Assembly: GCA_037447655.1 (NCBI GenBank)
Contig: JBBHKE010002856.1
Location: 413,565 to 477,564, forward strand
DNA from: Zygnema cylindricum
Taxonomy: Eukaryota; Streptophyta; Zygnematophyceae; Zygnematales; Zygnemataceae
DNA: 64,000 bases
Direction: 5' to 3'
A program made the translations under genes and the position numbers. A model generated the notes under the pieces. That model was not told where the DNA came from. It did not search any database and saw only the letters and a list, made by a program, of their open reading frames with translations. The number at the start of each line of letters is the position of its first letter. Within the stretch, counting starts at the first letter, position 1. Positions 12,025 to 23,190 of this stretch are shown here, piece by piece.

Positions 12025-15000
12025 TTGATAGACGTAGCGACAACTTCACCTCGTCGCTGAACTAGCGACGACTTTTTGTCGTCGTTGAATGTTGTATATG
12101 CATCGGTTACCTAAACGAGCGTCCAATTTCTGTCGTCGCTGAATCTTAAAAAGGCACTAGATATTTAAGCCAGCAATGACCAACAATCGTCGCTGATTTT
12201 AGCAACGACTGGTGGTCGTCATTGAACTGTTTTTTCTTTATAATATATACTTTTTCCTACATGAATTAAGACTGACAGGTTATTCTTGTGTCTTTTTTTT
12301 TTCTTTCTTGTCGTTGCAGAATACCAAAAGGCAAGTCGGTGGTGGAAGGGCAGGGTTGCGACACTGAGAAACATACGAGCGACGGCACACACCTTGTCAA
12401 CTGCAGGATTTGGAAGAAGAAGTGTGGTGCTAAAAAAGGCACTGCCGAGAAGGGGGAGGAAGGAATTTCCGCGGGTCACAGCGGTGCACTCGGAGTTGGT
12501 GGACGAGTTCTACCGGTTCAAGAAGGCGGGTATGAAGATGTCTCAAACAATTGTGGGGACCATGGCAATTCACATCATTAAACGTATGAAAAAGGAAAAT
12601 GCGAGATTGTTTCGTGACAAAACGGGAAAAGAGATGAAAATGAAAATGACAAAACGATGAACTCAACGGTTTTGCGAGAAACACAATATTGTCACGAGGG
12701 CTTAAAAAGGGAAGTCACAATTAAACTCGGAGAAAGAGGAGTACATTGAAAAAACGGTAGCATATCACATGGGAGAGTTAAAACGGGGATTTTTATCGGG
12801 TAAGCTTTTTGTACTTTTATACAACTCATTGATATGTGTTTTAATATATGTTACATGTTTTATTTTTTATGTTTTTGTTAAGGGATAAAAATGCAAATGT
12901 GCCATTTAAAGTTGTTGCCCCTACCATCGTATTTATATGTGTTGTTCATTTGTAACTTTTTTATGTGTTATTATGATATTAGGTACTTGCAACGAAGATC
13001 TACTCGAAAACATCGACGAAACCCACGTCATTGTAAATATGGATAACAAAAAGATGTTGGGTTTTCGCAGGGAGGAGGTGGTTAAATACGCGAATGTTGC
13101 GGGAGGCGGAGAGTCGATGACTTTGTTGGTTCGTCTAACGGGCGGAGTGAACGCCCGAATTGAATCTCTTATGTTAATATTCGCCAACAAACTCTGTAAT
13201 TACCCGATAGAGGGCATCCAAGATGACATACCAAGTGTGATTCCTTCCGTATGTGTATTTTCCTCATAAATATTGACGTTATTATCTTGCTAATTCTCCT
13301 TTGTATTCCACACCAAAAACATAAATTTTGGGGATTTGTGCTGTTCATAGTGCTACTCGCCCTCTCTCTCCCTCCCTAATTCAATACCTTTCCCCCCCTC
13401 GCTCCTACTCCCTACTATACTTCTCACCTCCTTCCCTCTCCCTTTCCCTCACTGTCCCACTCTCTTATTCTCCCTATGCCATATCCATCTTACCTTCATG
13501 TAACTCCTTCCCTCTCTCTATTTTGTAGGAATTTGTTATCGACCCGGGCCTAAAGGATGGAATGAACAAGACGGTCTTTCCGCAATGGATCGCTGAGCTG
13601 AGGTCATACCAAGGATATCGTGATCGGCGAGAAAAGGTTATTTTTGTGGACAATTCTGGTGGGCACAATATGTCCAAGGAGTTGAACACCGCTCTCCTCG
13701 CAAAGAGAACAACCCTCCACTTTTTCCCACCGTGTGCAACACATTTAGTGCAACCCGCCGATTCATTTGTAATCTAAAAAATGAAGGAGGTATGGTCGAG
13801 AAAATGGGAAGATTGGAAAATGAAGGGGATAGAGAGCCACAAGTGGTTCTTACCTAGGGGCCAAAAATGGTCGGGTAAGTTAGTTGGACGGAGGAAATCA
13901 TTTTACTGAAAGTTGTCACGCGATTCAATTCGCGAGGTGAATGAAATGAAGGACAAAAATGGCATGGGGTATTCATGGAAGGCGATGATCCAACGTGGAT
14001 TGTCATTAAAGGATGGGAAATGGGAGGAGAGTATGCTTATGCAAGATTTGCAAGTGATAATCATAAAATGGCGAAACCATTTTGAGGGCGACGAGGTGCC
14101 ACCTTTTTCGGCTCCCGCACGGGATTTACTCCAACTCCTTCGGGAGGACGACATTCAAGAGGATTTAGCTAGTCATGACGAAGACCTAAAGGACTACAGT
14201 GATTTTGAGGCACTTTATAGAGAGGTGGTTTAATTAGGAGAGGTGGTAAAATGGATAATGGGCGTTTGCAGAAAATTTTAATAATAGTGTGGATTTATTT
14301 GCCTTTTTTTGTAGTTGTATTTTGACAAGTTAATATTTGTACTTTTCTTTTATTGCAGTATGCAGTGTACATTGTGTTTCTTTCTTTCACATTGAATATT
14401 ATATATCCCTCTTTGTTTTTTTGTTTATATATTTTGTCTACGCAAGTTGAATGGCCAAAATAATGGATGAAATGTATTTGTAGTGATGGTGTAAAAACAC
14501 ATCATAAATTGCAGTATCATGTTACCATTCAGTGATGACACATTGTCGTCGCCGATTGACCGAATATGAAATAAACTATTCAGCGACAACATATCATCTT
14601 CGCTGGATGGCAAAAGTTATAGTATGACATAAAGATAACAAGGGTAAGAGTATCAGAGATATAAAGTAGAGAGACCATGTGAGAGGAAGGGACAAGAAAA
14701 TAAATAAAGAATGATAGTGACGGATAGGAAAATAGAGAACCAAAAGGCTGGATTTTAAGGATGTAAAAAAAAAGTTTGAAACAAAAAAACACAAGTTGGA
14801 GAATATGAGGACTAGAGGGACGGATAGTGTTGTTAAGTTCAATATTAAACAGAGATAGAAAACAAGAGAGAAATAATTATGGGATGGAGAAATGGGTTCC
14901 GACTCCTTGTGTTGACACAGTGTCGGTGTTGAATGGTGAAAAATTAAAATGCCATTCAACGATGAGACATTTTCGTCGTTGACTGGCAGGATAGAAAAAC

Positions 15001-16370
15001 AAAACATTCAGCGACGATAGAGTCTCGTCGCTACAGTCTCGTCGCTGAGTATGCCAAAGGAGAGAGAGACAGACAAAATAGAAAGTCAGATTGACCGAGA
15101 TATAATAAATACTAAAATTATAATAGGGTGATAAGAACCAAAGTATATAGAGAGAGAGAAAACAATCAAGTTTGTGACAAGCAAAATATATAACAATGCC
15201 CACACACTTCATCACGTGTATCACCTAACATTTACAAAACATGGATAAATAAAATCAGAGCAACCGTGATTGCAACAACATCAAAATGAATTACAATTAT
15301 AAAATATTACAATAAAACACTTAGAAATAAATTCAATCCTTTTTGCCTAAGAATCACAAAGAGGTTCACCGCAAAAAAACTGCGATATGTAAAACCAAAT
15401 ACCTATTTTTCAAACGTAAACAAAATATTCGTCTGCATTAAACGAAAAGTACATCGCCATGAAAAACTCTCTTTTGTAACAGATGATAATCTATTAACCA
15501 TCTCTAACCCAAGTACAAATTTGTTTGGATGTCCTAATTTTAATTGGAGTAAAAAAAACTCGATGACATTGCCACAATCCATCCGTGTGTTCCTCCATCA
15601 CATTCAACTCACTGAATGAAATCCCGTGCCTACAACAAAGAAAAAAATACAACAATGGAGTTTCTTAAAAATTTAGAAGAGGGAGAGGTAGGAAGAGTGG
15701 GGAAGGGAGAGGGAAAGGGGGAGGGAAAGAGAGAGAGTGAGAGAGGGATGAAAATAGTGCGACAGATCGAGAGGGTGAGAGGGAAAGTGTAAGGGAGAGG
15801 GAAAGGGAGAGATAGCGGCAGATCAAGAGGGTGAGGGAGAGGAGAGTATGAGGTAAAGGGAGAGAATGTGACGTATTGTGAGGGTGGAGAGAGGGAGAGG
15901 GGAAGGGAGAGGGAAAGGGGGAGGGAGAGATAGCGGCAAATCGAGGGAAGGGGAGAGGGAGAGAGAGAGGGGGATAAAAATAGTGCGGCAGATCGAGAGG
16001 GTAAAAGAGAAAGGGTAAGGGAGAGGGGTAGGGAGAGATTGCGGCAGATCAAAAGGGTGAGGGAGAGGGAGAGTATGAGGTAAAGGGAGAGAATGGGGCA
16101 TATTGTGAGGGTGAGAGAGAGAGGGAGAGGGGAAAGGAGAGGGAGAGATGGCAGCAGATGGAGAGAGGGAGGAGAGGGAGAGGGAGAGGGGGAGGGAGAG
16201 GGGGCGACTAATCGAGAGGGTAAGAGGGAGAGGATGGGAGAGGGAAACATGCCATTCAGCACCAAGACAGTCGCGTCATTGACTAATATGATAAAAACAA
16301 ACGTCATTGACTAACATGATAAAAAACAAATCATTCAGTGACGATGCACTCTTGTCGTTGAGTACCGTAA
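12025..16370. repeat. Dispersed CGTCG palindromes within the transposon
   Basis: Short imperfect inverted repeats of the form CATTCAGCGACGA, 4-8 bp, TCGTCGCTGAATG recur inside the element: around 12028-12090, 12125-12230, 14518-14612, 14905-14990, 15003-15050, 16250-16285 and 16328-16360, with related words at 8225-8420 and 8765-8795. Variants replace CGACGA by CAACGAC or TGATGAC. They flank introns and the gene's 3' side. They could be binding sites for an element-encoded protein or remnants of a smaller inserted palindrome family. Confidence 0.65.
12320..14233 (+). pseudogene. pogo/CENP-B-like DDE transposase, disrupted
   Basis: Three exons can be traced: 12320-12799, 12983-13248 and 13529-14233, each with GT-AG borders. 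Exon 1 carries the basic linker and helix-turn-helix region (LPRRGRKEFPRVTAVHSELV, then QRFCEKHNIVTR), exon 2 the first catalytic Asp in NIDETHV and the conserved NYPIEG segment, and exon 3 GICYRPGPKGW, the second Asp in FVDNSGGHN and the third in FFPPCATHLVQPADSFVI; the last two Asp are 37 positions apart, which fits pogo-type DD35-36D enzymes. Breaks: TGA at 12658, TAA at 12703, one extra base at 13561 (frame change just after PKGW), TAA at 13775 and TGA at 13907. The frame resumes after each break, so this was one protein that has decayed. The extreme N-terminus was not found. It would bind the element's ends and cut at TA targets. Confidence 0.8.
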
Positions 16371-16745
16371 GGGAGAGAGAGACAAACAAATTCAAAATGA
16401 GTGTTAAATTAAATAAAAATACATAGTAAACTAACGTAGTGTGACAACAAAAAAAGGAGAGGGAGAGATAGCGACAGATCAAGGAATTGGGGAGAGGGAG
16501 AGGAGGAGGGGGAGGGATATAGTGCGGTAGATAGAGAGGGGGAGAGGGGGGAGGGAGAGAGGGGGGAGGGGGAGGGAGAGTGAAAGGGAGAAGGAGAGGG
16601 AAAGGGAGAGGGGGTGGAGGTAGATTGAGAGGGAGAGATAGAGGTAGAGGGAGAGGTCAACAAGGAGAGGTAATACATTTTAAAAAACACTCAAAAAGAA
16701 AAGATGGAGTCCAGCAAAAGTAGGTTCGAGAGAAAAGGGAGAGGG
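15665..16745. repeat. GA-rich degenerate repeat array with embedded unique words
   Basis: GGGAGAGGGAGAG sequence in which the segments GATAGCGGCAGATC, AATAGTGCGACAGATCGAGAGG and GAATGTGACGTATTGTGAGG recur two to four times (15745-16230), so it is a higher-order repeat of about 110-210 bp and not plain microsatellite. Long minus-strand Ser/Pro/Leu frames here are artefacts. Confidence 0.7.
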
Positions 16746-17725
16746 AAAGGGGGACGGAGTCAATGAAGAGGGAAACGGAGGGACGCCAAATATAACGAGG
16801 GAGAAGGAGCTGCCACACGCGAATCCATAGAAGTGAAATGAAAGTGGCGGCAGCATTTTCGCGTGTTTCCTCATGAAACGAAAGAAATTTGCATGTTTGC
16901 CAAAATGACGACGCAGCGTCAAATCCCTTAAAAAAACAAAATATTTGGTTCGATGTGATTCGTCCAAAAAGGGATCCATTTATCTGTGGATAGTCTGCAT
17001 TTGATATTAATTCAAACCAAATATCACCAACGCCAAATGTTGTATTTTTATTCTATTTATTTTAACCCATTAGCGGTAATTTCTGCTCCTTTTGTCATTT
17101 GACCTTTTATTAACGTATACATTAATTCTAATTCATGGTGAAATCCCATGTAAACACCATATTAGAATAAACATTTACGGTCAATTCGTTCGTTTGCACC
17201 GAAACACGATACATATTAACTTTAATTGGACACAAAACATGTTATAGTGTTTGTATAAACGGAACAGCAAAAAAACACATGAAGCAAGAGTTCGAAGTTT
17301 CAAGGCGTTGTACGTGGGCGTGTAACTACACACAGTTCAATTACTGAAAGTTTGTCACCTCCAACATGCGAACTTATTTTATATTCATAATTCAAACGAG
17401 GAGGTTGTAGGGGAATGTGTGCGAACGTTGTTTTTGGCGACGAGGTTGAACCCATTTTTTTAGCACACGTTCGTATGCATGCGCGTATGATTAAAAATAT
17501 AATTTTTTAAATTTCAACTAAAAAGGTATATTTATGTACAGTCTGACATCGACCGTACACCACACTAGTAATACATTTATGTACTTTCGGACTTCATGTT
17601 ATTTTGTACGGTACATTAATTAACGTCAAGGAAAAATTAAAATCACGTATCCTATTTCGGGAAAATATTCAAAATTTTAAGAACCCAAATTAGTGACCTT
17701 GACACTAATAACGATTCGCGGTGTA

Positions 17726-19776
17726 GTGGACTTTATGGCATAGTTGTTCACATCGTTTGGTGCGAACGATTCAATCGCGATGAATTATATATAACGAATG
17801 CATTGAACATTTTGAAAAAATCGTTAAAATCGTTAATGAATTTTCGTCTGTACTATTTCGTACATGTAAGCAAAAATGAATTTTACATATATCGCAATTT
17901 GTACATATTCCGTACATTTTCCGTCTCTTTTCGTCATAGTCTGTACATTTTTGGTACAATTTTGTACCTTTCCCGTAAAATTTGTGGTCAGTTTACCAGA
18001 CAGTAAGTACTACAAAGTGCAACATATCTTTTCGTCAAAGTCCGTACTTTTTTTCGTATAGAACCGTACATTTACCGTAAAATACGGTACAGTTTCCGTA
18101 AATTGTCTGTTCAGTTTACCGGACAAAAAGTACATCGCGATTTTTTTGCGATTTTTTCAACAGTCACGAATTTTGCGTAGCAATCGGAAAAAAGGAAAAA
18201 ATCGCACGATTTGAACAACATCGATTTATGGCAATAGACAATAGAAATAAAGTGCGGCGAGTTTTAAACTTATAATATGGAGTTCCGGGAACACACCAAA
18301 TCTGGACTTCGAGATAGACATGGAGATCACAGTATTTGTCTCTATGTCTATCTTGAACGAACGTCCGCTTACAAAGTTTCGATGCCTCCAATTGGCCAGT
18401 CTTGCTCGTTGAAACGAACATTAATAGTGCTGAAATTCTGTTTGACGAGTGAATATTTGATACTACAGGTTACTTAAGGCTTTATTAAAAAAGCGCGATG
18501 GTCAACTATCCGAGTACATGGGAAAAAACCATAAAAGGCAAAGACGAATTTGAAATACCGAATGCAGGTGGAAGCAACTTAGGGGGAAAACGATGCAAAA
18601 AAACTAACAACAACAGATATTGAAAGGAACAACAAGCACATGTTAAGTGTTGTCAAATGTCAATCTTTAACTTTGTTTTACCTATTTTACTCTTTTGTGC
18701 GTAGTAGGCATCAAAGTCATCAACCATCTTTATTTTTTGTTTTTACTGAATTATTATGCAGTAAGGCAGAAAAGAGTAAGTACCACATAGGTTTTCAACA
18801 TCAAAACGGCCACAACTTTAGAGAACAAAGCGGTGGGGAGGGGCAATCAAGATTTCACCACATTAAAGTCAGTATGTTCATAAAGGTAGGGAAAGTCAAC
18901 GATTATAACACCTTGTTGTGCCAGTGTACGGTACGCATCGAACTGATGTGATTATCGCTCGATGGGATGTGCCTGAAATAGTGGATGACATTAAAACTTT
19001 TGAAAAGTTGCACCAAAAATTTCTTGCTTTGTTTTCATGAGAATATTTGTCGTAGCTCCTGAGAGGTAACACGCAGATTTCACATACGCCATATGAACGA
19101 CCCCCAACAACCCTCTTCGATAGGTTCGCCCTCCGTTATATAATTTTAACAAGAATCAAGGTGGTTGCAATTAGTATTTTCGATACTTTTACTTGTACAA
19201 AAGTGTAAAATCGTAGCGCTACTTTTCTCCGTGATTTATACCCTCAAATGAGGAGGAAGACTATTCCTTAAACTAAGAAACGTATTTTAGCTAGGTAATC
19301 GGAGTAAATAAATTGTTATCGTTTGAAACCTAGCACTGTATTCTCTTACATTTGGAGTATATTAACGCACATTTAGTTTCGGAAGACATCAGCTTCTAGT
19401 CGTTCTTACTATGACTTTGATCTCATCCTTAGTATGACATGGTCATGCATGGTATTCCACTAAACCACAAAGCTTTAAACCAAGTCTGGTTCAACCCTCA
19501 ATTTTTAGTGTGATTCTCATCCTCCGACTTACATACGTCTTTCCACATCTAGATCGTCAATCAAAAAACTATATTTGGTAAGAAATTTTTGAAGTGTCCG
19601 ATGGAAAACCAACTTTTTTGGAACATTTACCAGAGAGGGAGATTTCCCGCCTATTCGTTATGCCTCTACTACCTCTAATGTGGACACTCGACACGCTTCC
19701 ATACAATATTTACGGCTCCTCAAGGTTTCGCTTAAGGACCCATGTTTGCTTGGCTTCTGAGAGCAAAGCGGTGTAG
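17726..19776. other. Intergenic, GTAC-rich, no gene recognised
   Basis: At 17890-18135 a unit of about 105-115 bp that includes CGTACATTT, CCGTAAAAT and GTCAGTTTACCGGAC occurs twice in degenerate tandem. A segment at 18548-18645 (GGTGGAAGCAAC, ATTGAAAGGAACAA) resembles 41230-41430, so it is a dispersed repeat. Small ORFs at 18640-18951 and 19594-19776 have no recognisable features. Confidence 0.5.
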
Positions 19777-19778
19777 TA

Positions 19779-19968
19779 CACCGCCCATTGAGCTTAGATT
19801 AGTGAGCATTATTGTTGACAATTTATTAGAGTGGACAACACCAAATAGTTCTTGCCACATGGCTCATTATCAACCATAAACTTAATACTGCTGTTAACAC
19901 TAATCTACGGTTAGTCAAAACAACACTCACTCGAGTTAGAGTGATTACTCTAATACTGATCGGCAGTG
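19779..19968. mobile_element. MITE, CACCGCCCATTG-type ends (about 190 bp)
   Basis: Left end TA|CACCGCCCATTGAGCTTAG, right end TTACTCTAATACTGATCGGCAGTG|CA. Subterminal TTAGTG and TTAGAGTGA words match the rest of the family. An orphan right end of the same family (ACGCTAATAGCAATCCGTTGTG) lies at 20272-20294. Confidence 0.65.
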
Positions 19969-19969
19969 C

Positions 19970-22140
19970 AGTGAACTGGTGTTAGGTGTCGAAATCAACA
20001 AGGACTTCCAAGAGGGAGAACTCGGCACAGGGAGTGCTTGGAAGAAATTCATGGCGAAGTACAAGTTGATTTACAACGGTAACCTTGTCGGGTGGTACAC
20101 CTTGACACGATGCTAGAATCAATAAATTAATAGCATGGGGCTAATATCAGTGTTATTAATTCTTACTCTATTCCAAGTGACGTGGGTATTTTCATTGAGA
20201 AAATATGGAACTAGTTCTATTAACAACATTTTGCAGTTAGAGGGCAAATAAATACCGACACCCAGTTAGAATTACGCTAATAGCAATCCGTTGTGTAGAT
20301 TTCACAGGCCCAATGTGTAGGGCTAGAAACCCATCTTGACAAAGATGAGGGGACGGGGAGAAGAAATGAGAGGGGAGAAGAAATGAGAGTAAATCTTGAA
20401 TCGCGCAATAAGCACAAACGAAAAAAAGAAACTGGCGGTTGGACTACCAAGCTTGCGTTCACATGAATTAATACAGAAAAAGTCCATGTGGAAAGTAAAT
20501 GTTACGCTATTAGAGACATCTTAACACATGCCATTTTAGAAGAGGAAGTAGAAGGGATAGGGAAATGGGCGGATGTAGGGAATGAGAGAGTGGGTTAAAT
20601 AAAAAACTTGAAACGAATGAGGGAGAGAAAATAGGGCTAGTTAGAACAAGAGGGAAGATTGGGAAGATCAGTAGAGAAAAAAGGCAGGGATTGGCAGATA
20701 TAGAAAAAAGGAAAGGAGGAAGGGCGGACTTTAAAAGAAATAGCATTTTCTATTTGTCCTTCCTCTCGCCCCATTCATTTGACCTCTTTCACCTCATTGT
20801 CTTACCTTCCCACTTTTGTTCCTCCAGTAACAGCCCATCATCCTTTTTTCTGCTCTCCCTTCCCCGTACCTTTTCCTCCCCCTTGCTCCTGCTTTACAAC
20901 AGGGCCCAGCCTATTACCATGTGACACTCTGTCACAGGGTCAATATCTAGGGCTATGGCAGGCACACTCATAAATATTTCCCTCTCCCTTCCCCTCCCCT
21001 CTCCCTCCCCTTCCTCCCTCCCTCCCTCCCTCCTCTCACTCTCACTCTCCCTCTCTTTCTCTCTCGCTCTCTCTCTATTTCTCTCTCTCCATCTAACTCT
21101 AGTCATAGATTTTTCCACAATTCAAACATTTAAAAGCTGCAGAGTTTGCAATTATGAATAAGTGCCTCCAAAATCAAGGCACACTCTTAAAAACAGACTA
21201 GCATTAGTTTGCAAACGAAACTCACAAACCCTAAGTAACAAAACTTCCCCTGCTCTAGGTGTGTTTAATCCTCGAACGAAAAGGAAGAAAACAGTAGAAC
21301 CAAGAATATACCAGCAATATTCCACATTTCCCTGCAAACCGTGCATACCATAAGTTTTCTCCCTAAAATGTTTGCATTTCCGCTGACACCTTATCGTGAA
21401 AGACATCATACTCACCAAGAAAATCAAATAAAAAAGCAGCAAATTTAAACAACACAACCCGAGTCAGAGAAAAAGAATTTATATGCAATACAATACAATT
21501 TTAGGGCTTAATATCAAGCGCCGTCTTATCATGATTTGCTATAACATGAAGCGTAGACACAGAACCCTATGGATGCCTACCTATTTTTCATTTTCTAAAA
21601 GTACAGCAAGACAACTTGCTCACAACTTCTGCTAAAGATCCTTCTGGTTGCAATAGATATGTCATCATGCCTGAATAAATCCTCAGATTAGTAAAAACTA
21701 ACAATAAATTCGACTGTCTTCTGCTTTATGTACTGTGTCATGTTGCCCATGAAGTACGTGTAAGACTGGATGCTCTTCTCAGCTGATACCCTCCCGGACA
21801 CAGATAAACATTTTCCCGTATAGGTAAGAAATATTGCCTATTACTAAATTCAAAGCAAATTTGACCTGGAAGTAAAACTGACACAACAATGAAAGAAAAA
21901 TCTTAATATCCTGACTTCCAGCTTTTTAACTTCTAGGTCAAGGATTGCCAGTTTGCGTAGAAGTATCATGGGGGCTTTACCGCCTTTCAAAGAAGATATC
22001 ATGACAAAGGGACAATAATCAACAGCTTAGTATGACCATCAAGTCCTGCCATTCTCTTGACTCCAAAAACAAAAATAGAAAACATATCGAGCAAAGCTAA
22101 TAGAGCAGCAGTGAGAACAACGCGACTTACTTTTATTTAC
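19970..22140. other. Intergenic stretch
   Basis: Contains a CCCTCTCCCTC/CTCT microsatellite at 20980-21095 and moderately GA-rich sequence at 20340-20720. No exon with convincing coding character was found, although the 3' part (21600-22040) may contain further exons of the small minus-strand gene that starts at 22269. Confidence 0.45.
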
Positions 22141-22269
22141 CATGCCGTCCTGCGCTAGAGCCGTAAGAATCGCCACAAACCCGGCCATTGCTGCAGTAAC
22201 TAGAAAGGCTGAGCAACAGTCTTTCAGAGTGGGTTCTTTTCTGACAGCTACCTCCTTTCTATATGCCAT
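22141..22269 (-). CDS. Possible first exon of a small membrane protein
   Basis: ATG at 22269, 43 codons, ending in GGCATG|GTAAAT (phase 0). The peptide MAYRKEVAVRKEPTLKDC is followed by a predicted single membrane segment (AFLVTAAMAGFVAILTALA). An acceptor AATGGCAG near 22050 would add only eight residues before a stop. The positive N-terminus and one hydrophobic helix suggest a small inner-membrane or ER protein. No family is recognised and the gene is on the opposite strand to the SAM gene 0.9 kb away, so the two could share a promoter region (22270-23190). Confidence 0.35.
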
Positions 22270-23190
22270 GTTGTCCCAGTTACTGGTACTGCCGGTTGTT
22301 GATCACAGCCTTCACATGTCTCTTGTTGAGATTCCAGAATAGCAAGCGTCCATGAACCTCATAATGTCAAAAACATGAAACGGAGAATAAATTTTACGAA
22401 ACGTCTTCTTCAAATTTGTCTGACAGGTACGATTCTAAATTTTCCTCTGATGTCCTTTTCATAACTTCATAGTTCCTACGTCCATTGTTGCTCTTTGTTT
22501 TTCGTCATTTTTTTTTTTTGGGAACTGCTAAATCGAAGTATCGAGTTATCAAAGTCACTTCGCTTTGTCAAAAAAAAAACATAAAAAGATTTGTTTTCTA
22601 TATCTCGCTTTCAACTTTCAATTCTTTTGAGGTTTTATGCATTGTCGAAACCCTGTATTTTGAGGGCATTTCCAGTTTGAGAGGGAAGTTGGAGTTTTTG
22701 TTTAGTATTCCGCGCTTAAATTGTTCTACACGTTGGCGAAACGCCAGATTTTGCGCAGGTGCTTAATGAGCTGCCAACATTCTTGAAAAGAGTTGCTTCC
22801 TTTTGAATGAAAGCTTTCACTGAAGATATTGTTACTGAAAACCTAGTTGTTTGTAAACCCGCTGAAGGTGAACATGTCGACCGTCAGTTATTGCTTTCAT
22901 TGACATATAACAGTGAATCAAATGAGTGTTTAATGATTTTTCTAGTTTCCACGTTTTTGTAAGCTATTTAGGTCTTATTCTGGGTTGTGAAGTGTTACTC
23001 GAAGTTTTGATTACATCTTGTGTAGAAGTGTTAAAGTCACGTCCTACCCTAATGAACATTAAACATTATTTTAATTATCGATTTTCCGCTTTTACTTCCT
23101 TAATTTTGGTTTTTATTAATTCAGCAGGGTAATGTGCGCCATTGTCTTGCTGTTATTGAGAGATTGAAGGCAACCAAGGCAAAAAGTTGG

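Larger units (their letters stand above)
6556..17723. mobile_element. 11.2-kb pogo/CENP-B-type DNA transposon (master copy, decayed)
   Basis: The ends are terminal inverted repeats, CACCGCGAATCGTTATTAGT at 6556 and its complement ending at 17723, flanked by TA (6554-6555 and 17724-17725), as expected for the Tc1/mariner/pogo superfamily. Between them, in + orientation, lie three candidate accessory coding segments (7.6, 9.1-10.2 and 11.5-11.9 kb) and a DDE transposase (12.3-14.2 kb). The first ~265 bp and last ~280 bp match, almost colinearly, the whole of the 537-bp element at 61099-61635, which independently proves that these are the two ends of one element. Several stop codons and a frameshift in the transposase show that this copy is no longer autonomous. 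The interior also holds CGTCG palindromes and about 1 kb of GA repeats. Confidence 0.85.

Noticed and set aside
15630-16307. A 225-codon minus-strand frame in the 11-kb element
   Set aside because: Pure translation of a GA/CT repeat array (Ser, Pro, Leu); no homology expected.
18120-18480. Possible element ends around the GTAC-rich block
   Set aside because: Inverted words such as CCGTAC/GTACGG are too common in this window to define boundaries, and no target duplication was found.
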